Positions 56,011 to 63,234 of a DNA stretch of 64,000 bases are shown here, piece after piece. The stretch is from Dyadobacter sp. CY356 (GTDB taxonomy: Bacteria > Bacteroidota > Bacteroidia > Cytophagales > Spirosomataceae), in contig NZ_JAJTSZ010000007.1 in assembly GCF_021440195.1 (NCBI RefSeq), positions 186,001 through 250,000 on the forward strand, written 5' to 3'. A program made the translations under genes and the position numbers. Under the pieces are notes generated by a model that worked only from the letters and a program-made list of their open reading frames with translations, was not told the origin of the DNA and searched no databases. Within the stretch, counting starts at the first letter, position 1. Every line of letters begins with the position of its first letter.

Positions 56011-56796
56011 TTATTCTCCTTTGTGCAATGTAACATATTGCGCACCGCAGATAAAACTTCCATTCACCAGCGAAACCTTATTGTATAAAAAGGGCTCTCC
56101 GTTTAGCGTTGTCATTTGTCCGCCGCTTAAAGTCAAAATTGCTTGTCCCGCTGCGGTATCCCATTCCATCGTCGGATTCTGACGAAAATAGATATGCGCC
56201 AAACCTTCGGCGAGCAGACAAAATTTCAGAGAGCTTCCGATAGCAATCTTTTTTACAACCGGATATCTTGCCAAAACTTCTGTTTCTTCCGGCGCCGCAT
56301 GTGAGCGACTGCCAACTGAAATCCAGTCTGTACTGTTTTTATCAACTTTTAAAGCCGTTTTATTTCCCTCGGAATCAATTTTCCAACCTCCTGTTTCCTG
56401 AGTTGCATAATAAATTGTGTCCGACACAGGAATGTAAATAACTCCTAAAACAGGTATTCTATTGCGAACCAACGCGATGTTGATCGTGAATTCTCCGTTG
56501 CGGTTAATAAATTCCTTTGTTCCGTCTAACGGATCAACACACCAAAAATATTCCCAGTTTTTACGTTCATCATAGGAAACATGAATTTCCTCTTCTGACA
56601 TGACCGGGATATCCGGTGTTAAAGATTTTAGTTTCGCCACGATAAGGTCATTGGAAGCTTTATCGGCTAATGTCAGCGGTGAATCATCGGCTTTAAATTC
56701 CACCTCTTCCGATTTTTCGGCATCATAATAAATATCCAAAACCACCTTTCCGGCGTCCCTGGCAATTTTCAGCAACTGATCTATATCTGGTGTCAT
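56011..56796 (-). CDS. cysQ: 3'(2'),5'-bisphosphate nucleotidase
   Basis: A 261-residue Mg-dependent, lithium-sensitive phosphatase of the inositol monophosphatase superfamily. It removes the 3' phosphate from PAP/PAPS during sulfur assimilation. Metal-binding motifs are EEEIHVSY, WCVDPLDGTKEF and MEWDTAAGQAIL. Length and motif order are as in CysQ. It stands 57 bp from the DUF3500 start. Inositol monophosphatase activity cannot be ruled out by sequence alone. Confidence 0.92.
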   Translation of the reverse strand: MTPDIDQLLKIARDAGKVVLDIYYDAEKSEEVEFKADDSPLTLADKASNDLIVAKLKSLTPDIPVMSEEEIHVSYDERKNWEYFWCVDPLDGTKEFINRNGEFTINIALVRNRIPVLGVIYIPVSDTIYYATQETGGWKIDSEGNKTALKVDKNSTDWISVGSRSHAAPEETEVLARYPVVKKIAIGSSLKFCLLAEGLAHIYFRQNPTMEWDTAAGQAILTLSGGQMTTLNGEPFLYNKVSLVNGSFICGAQYVTLHKGE

Positions 56797-56840
56797 AGTG
56801 TATCGTGTTTCGTAAAATTTGAATCAGTAATATAATAAAA

Positions 56841-56871
56841 ATGCCTGTCCGAAAAGAATTCAGACAGGCAT
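56841..56871 (-). terminator. Terminator after the hendecad-repeat gene
   Basis: Perfect 9-bp arms ATGCCTGTC / GACAGGCAT; on the minus strand the hairpin is followed by TTTTTATTATA. Confidence 0.85.
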
Positions 56872-56891
56872 CATTGAAATCAGATTATTTC

Positions 56892-58025
56892 TTATTTGCC
56901 AAACAATCTGGCCCAGAAACCTTTGGCCTTCGTTTTAGTTTCCTCATATTTTTCAGAAGCTGCAACTTTCAGTTCTTCTATTTCTACTTCTGCTTTCGCT
57001 TTCAGCTCTGTTGCTTTTTCCTGCGCTTCCGCTAATTTTTCAGCGGCAATTTCTTTTGCATCTTCAAATTTCTCAGAGGCAATAACTTTTGCATCTTCAA
57101 ATCTTTCGGTAGCATCTTCTTTCAGATCAGCGAACTTCTCAGCCGCCTCATCTTTCAAATCAGCAAACTTTTCAGCTGCATCTTCTTTCAAAGTGCCTGC
57201 TCTGCCCTGAAGTTCAGAAATAACCCCTTCAGCTTTTACTTTTCCGGCGGCAATATTCAGTTCTACTTCGTTTTGAAGCTGCTCAACTTTTGAAGAAAAC
57301 CCGGCTTTCACTTCTTCGACTTTTTCAGCCGCTTCTTCTTTCACCTCGGCTGCTTTTTCAACAACCTCATCTTTCACCTCAACAGCCTTTTCCTGTACAG
57401 CTTCAACTTTTTCTCCTGCTTCTGCTGTTAATTCTTCGGCTTTGTCTGAAGCTTCAATTTTCGCATCTTCAAATTCCGCTTTTACTTCTTCTATCTTTTC
57501 TTCCGCAACTTCTTTGTATGCCTCCGCTGATGCTGAAACATCTTCTTTAACTTCGGCAACGACTTCTTTTGCATTGTCTACCTTATCCGAAGCATCAGCT
57601 TTCAATTCATCTATTTTTTCTGCTGCCTCTGCTTTAAGTTCAGCTGCATCTGTTTTCACTTCCTCAACTTTTTCTTGCGCGGCCACTTTCAATTCTTCGG
57701 TTTTGTTTTCTGCTTTTGCAGCAAGTTCAGATGCTTCACTTTTTACATCTTCAACTTTATCCGCTGCAATTGCCTTATATTCCTCAGCTTTTACTTCGGC
57801 TTCCGCCTTCACATCTGCTGTGTCACTCTTTACTTCGGCTATCTTTTCTTCGGCGGTTTCTTTTGTCTCTTCAACTTTCAATGCTGCTGCATCTTTCACA
57901 TCTTCTCCAATCTCCTCAACACCCTTTGCAGTTTCATCTTTCAATTCGGTAGACTTTGCCTTGATATCTTCAATTTTTTTATCCAATGATCCTTCGGACG
58001 GGGTTGGTTCTTCATTAGCTGCCAT
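56892..58025 (-). CDS. LEA-like / apolipoprotein-like hendecad-repeat protein
   Basis: A 377-residue protein almost entirely of Ala, Glu, Lys, Val and Asp with no Cys. After about 30 N-terminal residues it is a succession of 11-residue repeats such as AAEKFADLKDE, AAEKFADLKED, ATERFEDAKVI and ASEKFEDAKEI. These form long amphipathic helices like group 3 LEA proteins and apolipoproteins. The C-terminus is a short aromatic amphipathic end, AKGFWARLFGK. There is no signal peptide, so it is probably cytoplasmic, possibly a desiccation/osmotic protectant or a membrane- or DNA-associated protein. The 33-bp period is visible in the DNA between about 57010 and 57200. A good terminator follows. Confidence 0.75.
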   Translation of the reverse strand: MAANEEPTPSEGSLDKKIEDIKAKSTELKDETAKGVEEIGEDVKDAAALKVEETKETAEEKIAEVKSDTADVKAEAEVKAEEYKAIAADKVEDVKSEASELAAKAENKTEELKVAAQEKVEEVKTDAAELKAEAAEKIDELKADASDKVDNAKEVVAEVKEDVSASAEAYKEVAEEKIEEVKAEFEDAKIEASDKAEELTAEAGEKVEAVQEKAVEVKDEVVEKAAEVKEEAAEKVEEVKAGFSSKVEQLQNEVELNIAAGKVKAEGVISELQGRAGTLKEDAAEKFADLKDEAAEKFADLKEDATERFEDAKVIASEKFEDAKEIAAEKLAEAQEKATELKAKAEVEIEELKVAASEKYEETKTKAKGFWARLFGK

Positions 58026-58123
58026 AACTGTGGGTGTTGGTTTGGATGGAATAAGTTAGAAAAGGTTGAATGCGTAAGCTACAAAGGAGTTCCGAACGTT
58101 GCAAACAAACGCAAACCTTTTTA

Positions 58124-58690
58124 CTATGATAACCTTCTAATGATCAATTTTTTAACAATTTCATAAAAGAAATCCGGCTGCATAGTGCGCCAGTTCTCCA
58201 TCTGTAACGTACCGCCAAAATTCAGGTAGTAATCCAGCCGGCAACGTTTCCATTCTTCCTCCACATGTTCCCGGAAGTTTACAGCTGCAATCCACCCGTC
58301 TTCGATATCATCAAACCACTCAGCATAATAATCATCTTCGCCGCCATGAAAATTCATTACATTTTCGCCCATCAGGATAAACTGGTTGATACCTTCATCA
58401 ATCAGCGGGTCAACAACCTGGCGTTTGAGATACATAATATCATTGTGCAGCGTGTCATTCCACTCACCCATCAGCTCAATGATGGCGAAATGTTTGTTAT
58501 AATCTGCAAAAAGAATTTTGACATAAAGCGTTTCAGAACCAATCTCATCCCAGAGCGGATGAATGTAATAACCATAAATTGCATTTTCGTAATAATCAAG
58601 ATTGTAAGTTCTGCCATAAAACGGCGACCGACGATCCCGGCTGGCAACATAATGTTTCTCCCAATTATAATACGGCTCAATCTCGTTCAT
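58124..58690 (-). CDS. Conserved protein of unknown function (188 aa)
   Basis: A cytoplasmic 188-residue protein rich in Tyr, Trp, Asp and Glu, beginning MNEIEPYYNWEKHYVASRDR. Notable segments are RSPFYGRTYNLDYYENAIYG, GENVMNFHGGEDDYYAEWFD and WKRCRLDYYLNFGG. It has no membrane helix or signal. I recognise no domain. It lies 98 bp upstream of the hendecad-repeat gene on the same strand and could share its transcript. Confidence 0.7.
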   Translation of the reverse strand: MNEIEPYYNWEKHYVASRDRRSPFYGRTYNLDYYENAIYGYYIHPLWDEIGSETLYVKILFADYNKHFAIIELMGEWNDTLHNDIMYLKRQVVDPLIDEGINQFILMGENVMNFHGGEDDYYAEWFDDIEDGWIAAVNFREHVEEEWKRCRLDYYLNFGGTLQMENWRTMQPDFFYEIVKKLIIRRLS

Positions 58691-58810
58691 ATTTTTTAGT
58701 CGTTGAATAGTGCCCGCAGATGGTTTAGGCTGCGTGGGTATTTAACGTAAATTTGGGGTTTTGGGGTTCAGATTTGAGGTAAGACGGACCTGACTATTGT
58801 GGAAGACTTA

Positions 58811-59002
58811 TTATAACTTATCAATTTCGAGTTGTTTGCAGATTGCTTCACATAAAAATAAATCTAATTGCGCATGTCTGGGAACTGTCGTTTTCTTACC
58901 AGTCAGCTCATTCCTGAAAATATCATGTTTACCACCGTTTCTGTGGAGATAGCAAGAATGTTGCTCTAAATGTTTGATGAATTTACTTCTTTTTACAGAC
59001 AT
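58811..59002 (-). CDS. hicA: HicA-type toxin (mRNA interferase)
   Basis: A 63-residue dsRBD-fold toxin with catalytic His26 in NGGKHDIFRN. The TTVPRHAQLD strand is typical of HicA. HicA cleaves mRNA and tmRNA when not bound by HicB. The ATG shares one base with the HicB stop (TGATG), so translation is coupled. Here the antitoxin gene comes first, the reverse of the classical hicAB order but common for this subtype. Confidence 0.88.
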   Translation of the reverse strand: MSVKRSKFIKHLEQHSCYLHRNGGKHDIFRNELTGKKTTVPRHAQLDLFLCEAICKQLEIDKL

Positions 59003-59205
59003 CAGGCAAAAACCAATTCTTCTTTGGAAACGACATCCCCAAAGTCTTCCTCTGAGCGCATATCTTCCAAATATAACTCAAGGGCATCCTGAATATTCTC
59101 CATTACTTCTTCTCTCGTATTCCCTTGGGTAATAACGGAAGGAATTTCCTTAATTGAGCCTACCAAACTTTCAGCTCCCTGAATGATCAAGACTGTTAAT
59201 TTCAT
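59002..59205 (-). CDS. hicB: HicB-type antitoxin
   Basis: With ATG at 59205 the protein has 67 residues, a partial RNase H fold without catalytic function. The VGSIKEIPSVITQGNTREEV and NIQDALELYLED segments are characteristic. The frame is open to 59244, but the 13 extra residues lack family similarity. It lacks the C-terminal DNA-binding extension of larger HicB proteins. It neutralises HicA. Confidence 0.87.
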   Translation of the reverse strand: MKLTVLIIQGAESLVGSIKEIPSVITQGNTREEVMENIQDALELYLEDMRSEEDFGDVVSKEELVFA

Positions 59206-59412
59206 TTTCGAAATTTTGATTACACTAATATAGTAAAAAAACACTAAACGTCTTTAATTGCCTTGTGACAACTTAAGTGGATCTACCGATTTTTCTTCAA
59301 CTATAACTTTGGGGAGAGTTGATAAACTAAATCCCATAGTCAAATTCTCTCATTATGCACCTTCTGTATTTAATAACAATAATTTCACCAAAAACTAAAA
59401 TTTCATGAATAC

Positions 59413-59432
59413 ATTTGTTATAATTAACAAAT
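59413..59432. promoter_or_regulatory. Perfect inverted repeat before the frameshifted gene
   Basis: ATTTGTTA / TAACAAAT arms of 8 bp with a TAAT spacer, 26 bp before the ATG at 59459. It is a plausible operator site, but no binding protein is known. Confidence 0.35.
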
Positions 59433-59458
59433 AACAGAACAAAGAAGAACTCAACAGT

Positions 59459-59877
59459 ATGAATGCGATAGATTATTTGCGCGATGAAATAAAGCTATAC
59501 TTCCCGGAATCATCCGAGCTGGTACTCTCAGGCGTTTTTGCCCAACGCCGCCGTTTTAACTTTTATTTTAAAATCAGGGATAAGTACCCATATCTCCTTT
59601 ATTTAAATTGGGATGGAGAATATGACCAGTTTATATTAAAGTGCCTGGAATTTGCAAATGAGGAATTCTGGAAAAGCTAATAGCGGAATATCCGGATAAT
59701 GGAGCCAAAACCTTTAATCTCGGAAATCCCCGTCTCGCTGTTTCTTTTATTTATCGAAGTGAAAATAGATTGGCGGTTCTGGACTTCAAAGGACCGGTTG
59801 ACGCGGAGATTCATTCCAGGGAAATTTCAGGAAATAAGCTAATGGAGTGTATTGATCCGGAAATGCTTGTAAATTGA
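59459..59877 (+). pseudogene. Small gene of unknown function, disrupted by a frameshift
   Basis: The first part (59459-59680) encodes 73 residues beginning MNAIDYLRDEIKLYFPESS and ends at TAA. A -1 shift at the AAAA run near 59672 continues directly into another open frame, LIAEYPDNGAKTFNLGNPRL..., which ends with TGA at 59875-59877. Together they make one protein of about 140 residues with a natural junction (EFWKKLIAEYPDNG). One missing A in the run explains the break. The protein is unknown to me. It may be a true pseudogene or a sequencing error. Confidence 0.65.
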
Positions 59878-59998
59878 GTGAGTGTTTTTAAGAGTTATTG
59901 ATTTCTAAATCGGTAGTGCTTCACGGCACTTTGCCTGCGATAATAATCGATTTCCTATGGAATAAATTCCAGGATTTTATGCATCAATCCACCTCAGA

Positions 59999-60712
59999 TC
60001 AAATCCGGGTTCTTTTCCATTTCACTGCAACGGAAGATCCTTCCGCCAGCATAACAGAATCAGGTTTTCTGTCTTTTAAAAAGTCAAACTCATCTCCATA
60101 CATCGCAGCAAAATTACAGTTGATCTCATAATTAATCACTTCGTTGACGTTCCAACGAGCATGTTGAATATTGTATTCTTCCGTGGTCTCCTCATCGACT
60201 TTGGTATAACCGTAATAATGTTCAAAAATGAATTCTTCTATACTGCCGGTAGACATGGGTATACCCGCTTCCTTAGCTTCTGCATAGATTGAATTCCAGT
60301 TGCCGGCGATTTTCCAGTCAAATTTTATTTGTTTGGTTTTACCATCAGTCTTCCAGTCATGGTGTGTCGGAATGGAGACATAGTGTTCCTTATATAAATA
60401 ATTGGCAACCGCTGCGACTATCTTACTTGGTACCGTTTCATTGATAAAAACAACACCTCTTTTTTCACCATTTTCTGTTTTCCTGATTACGTAAAAGCGG
60501 AGATTGACTTCTTCAAAAGTCCCGTAAAATGGGATTGGAACATTGAAAATCCTGGTGTCTTTGAAAAGAAAACCAACGAGACTAACATAGGTTTTGCCTT
60601 CATAAAAATCCAGTTCCACACCTTTGGGAATATACGGTGCTAATATTTCTGGTGGCACAGCATAATTAGCCATGATCAGATTTTCCCATTTTGCTTTCAA
60701 AAAGTTGGTCAT
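59999..60712 (-). CDS. DUF2071-family protein
   Basis: A 237-residue cytoplasmic protein with the family start FLKAKWENLIMANYAVPPEI. The central VSLVGFLFKDTRIFNVPIPF segment and FEEVNLRFYVIRK follow, consistent with DUF2071 (YqjF-like). The family has an acetoacetate-decarboxylase-like fold, but no reaction is established. It is on the minus strand, 72 bp downstream of the large membrane protein gene, possibly cotranscribed. Confidence 0.87.
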   Translation of the reverse strand: MTNFLKAKWENLIMANYAVPPEILAPYIPKGVELDFYEGKTYVSLVGFLFKDTRIFNVPIPFYGTFEEVNLRFYVIRKTENGEKRGVVFINETVPSKIVAAVANYLYKEHYVSIPTHHDWKTDGKTKQIKFDWKIAGNWNSIYAEAKEAGIPMSTGSIEEFIFEHYYGYTKVDEETTEEYNIQHARWNVNEVINYEINCNFAAMYGDEFDFLKDRKPDSVMLAEGSSVAVKWKRTRI

Positions 60713-60784
60713 GATTAAGCATGCTCAATAACTATGCCCCTTCTACAATGTGTAGTGACAAGGCCAGCTCTATCTTCAATAAAT

Positions 60785-62479
60785 TTATCTCGACACGTGC
60801 ATGGACCCAATATTATAAACATCGACAATTTTGTTGTTCACAAAATAAACGAGATGCAGCTTATAATCAGCGTTTTCTATTTTTTCCTTAAAAATGGTAA
60901 CATCAAAACCATCCATAGGTATTTTTCGAAACGATGTATAAAAATGCCTGAATGAACGTTTATAGGTATTGTTTACGGGAAATATATATTTTGGCTGCTC
61001 TTGGTCAGTCGCCGTTGCTACGACAAACAGCCTGGAAATGCCGCTGCCCGTATCCATCTTTAAATCAGTATTTTTCAGTTTAAGAACCTTATTATCATCC
61101 GACTTAGAAACATTTATCAATTTTGTAACTTTCTCCCACTCAATGCTTTTTACAGATTTTTCAACAGGATCAGGTTTGGGGAAGAAAAAAGTCCTCAGGC
61201 AAAAATCGAAATCAGATGCGGATAAATTATTTCTAAAAACAATCGGAAAGTAGGTGCTTTTATTCCATGCATAATTAATTTGATTGGTCATGATGTCATT
61301 CCTGTAATTTTCCGTTTTATCAGCGTACAGGTAGTAAGAACTCAGGCAAAAGACAAATGCTATGGATGCGAGGGAAAGCCTGACAAGTTTTCCCAAAAAT
61401 AAATGATTCCAATATTGATCGTAAAATCCTATTGCGAAGACGCCAAAAAATGCAGAGTATATTTTGTAACGATCCAGTTTAAAACCGAAATGATCTGGTT
61501 CGGTACCGCGGGCAAAGGTTATCAAAAATCCAACAAACAGCACTGAAGTAAGCCCAGCCAGACAAAACCACTGTAACTGACTGATATCCTTTCCTTTTCC
61601 CAAGGCCAGTTTTATCGCAGCAATTACAAAAGGAAACAAAAACAAAGTTCCAAGTATAATGCAAGGAGCCTCATGTCCAACCACTTTGGAGTCGGCCAGT
61701 TGACCGGCAAATGAAATCAGAAGAATACATTTAGGAAAAAAATTGCTTGTGAAATTTCCAAGTACAGACCCTGAGTACATTTTCAAAGTCATCAAATGGA
61801 TCAACGTGATCGAGATAACTGCCAGTGACAAACCAATACGGCTCAGGGAAAGTTTGGCGGATGAATAAAAGATGATGAGCCAGATCAGAATCGTCATCAT
61901 ACCATTTGCGCTGGTAAATAAAGCAAGAACTGCAAGTATGGCGCTTAACGGAAACTTTTTACGAAAAATAGCCAGGTAAAAACTCCATAAAGAAAAGAAA
62001 ATACAAGGAGCGTGCTGCAAGCTACAAGTCGCCCACGAGATCGAATCTTCGTAGTGCTGTAACTGAAAAAGCACACAGGCGATGGCAAAAAGCGAAAGCA
62101 GGGATAATTTTTTATCTCTTTTTAATAAGACAAAGAATATGAAAACGCCAATTAAACTGAGATCACCCAGCATGATCAGCCCTTTTATGTCAATTTCACC
62201 GGTTATTTTGTAATAAAGCAATGTCAAAACCTTTGCAAATATTACCCGGTGCTCGAAATTCTGTTCAAAAAGGAGCATTATTTTCCTTGATATTCCGTCA
62301 GATTTGATGTATTCTGACAGAAAAAGGATCAGGTTATCATAGTCGTCATAAAAGGGAAAATTGTAAGCGAAAATATATACAAAATACCCAAATAAGGCAA
62401 TCACATTTCCAATCGCAATCCAGACAATGACCTTAAAAAACGAATAATATTTAGATAGCAATGTTGAGAAATTTGACAT
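60785..62479 (-). CDS. Polytopic membrane protein, possibly GT-C-like
   Basis: With ATG at 62479 the protein has 564 residues with about eleven transmembrane helices in the first 390 residues and a soluble C-terminal domain. The segment NFPFYDDYDNLILFL in the first external loop contains an Asp-Asp pair followed by NFEHRVIFAKVLTLLYYK. This arrangement resembles GT-C glycosyltransferases, whose first loop carries catalytic acidic residues. No polyprenyl-sugar genes are adjacent. A frame extension to 62527 has no start signals. Function unproven. Confidence 0.6.
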   Translation of the reverse strand: MSNFSTLLSKYYSFFKVIVWIAIGNVIALFGYFVYIFAYNFPFYDDYDNLILFLSEYIKSDGISRKIMLLFEQNFEHRVIFAKVLTLLYYKITGEIDIKGLIMLGDLSLIGVFIFFVLLKRDKKLSLLSLFAIACVLFQLQHYEDSISWATCSLQHAPCIFFSLWSFYLAIFRKKFPLSAILAVLALFTSANGMMTILIWLIIFYSSAKLSLSRIGLSLAVISITLIHLMTLKMYSGSVLGNFTSNFFPKCILLISFAGQLADSKVVGHEAPCIILGTLFLFPFVIAAIKLALGKGKDISQLQWFCLAGLTSVLFVGFLITFARGTEPDHFGFKLDRYKIYSAFFGVFAIGFYDQYWNHLFLGKLVRLSLASIAFVFCLSSYYLYADKTENYRNDIMTNQINYAWNKSTYFPIVFRNNLSASDFDFCLRTFFFPKPDPVEKSVKSIEWEKVTKLINVSKSDDNKVLKLKNTDLKMDTGSGISRLFVVATATDQEQPKYIFPVNNTYKRSFRHFYTSFRKIPMDGFDVTIFKEKIENADYKLHLVYFVNNKIVDVYNIGSMHVSR

Positions 62480-63234
62480 TCTTTTAAGCTGAGTATATTG
62501 GTCAAAGGGCTTAGCAGGACAAGCCATTGATCATAAATTTATCTCAAATGAAAGGCCTGGCAAATTGCAACGCTATCTCTGCTTCTCTCTTGATACGTTG
62601 CCAACTTCTCGCCCTTTTCTAACATTTGCGATCGGATATTTTCATAGCTAAAAAAGTCCGTATCCAATCAATTAGCCTGATACAAAACTAAGATTTAACA
62701 TGGACTTCCGTATAGTGGGTACATTATTTTTTTAATATGTCTTAAAAATTTTTCGACAAAAACTGCGCTTAGGGTTCAATTGTACAGAATTGATTTTACA
62801 TCCACTATCCGCATTCTTTTTCTATAAGGTCTCTGTTATTGCTATATAAAAAGATTAAGTGACATGGATGGTGTGGATTGTAATTTTATTGCCGTCACAG
62901 AAGGCAGGCTAAAAGGCTGGCCTTTGTGATGGCGACGGGAATATGGTTATCTCTGAAAATCAGCAGCTTAAAAAAACAATTAAAATAGGGTAGCAAAATG
63001 GTATCAAATTTATGAGAGATCATTAAACTGTTATACATTTGTTAACATTAGTAATTATAAATGAAATGATATAAATACCTTTCAAAAAACAAGAAAGTAA
63101 TCGTTTTCTGCGATTTGCTACACTATCTAATGCATATCTATACATCAATCCATAGATAATTTACTGTATATTATGTATTACCATCTCAAATTTGCATCTT
63201 AACATAGTATTAAGGGCAACTACTTTGTTTATTT
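62480..63234. other. AT-rich intergenic region (755 bp)
   Basis: No convincing gene on either strand. It contains one strong imperfect hairpin at 62891-62933 and otherwise AT-rich sequence. No tRNA or direct-repeat attachment site was seen. It separates the membrane protein gene from the AAA+ ATPase and looks like a boundary of an acquired segment. Confidence 0.55.
62891..62933. repeat. Long imperfect hairpin in the intergenic region
   Basis: GCCGTCACAGAAGGC pairs with GCCTTTGTGATGGC (one bulge and one G-T wobble) across a 14-nt loop. No T-run follows on either strand, so a terminator is unlikely. It is clearly more GC-rich than its surroundings. Confidence 0.45.

Noticed and set aside
57290..58059. 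Long plus-strand open frames opposite the hendecad-repeat gene
   Set aside because: They are Ser/Ala/Leu/Phe-rich mirror images of a low-complexity Glu/Lys/Ala gene; the absence of stops is a composition effect.
59665..59685. Programmed -1 frameshifting in the small gene
   Set aside because: The zero-frame codons TGG AAA AGC do not form an X XXY YYZ slippery heptamer, and no downstream stimulatory structure is evident.
62480..63234. tRNA gene or attachment site marking an integration boundary
   Set aside because: No cloverleaf or CCA-ending acceptor stem could be assembled, and no matching direct repeat was found within the window.
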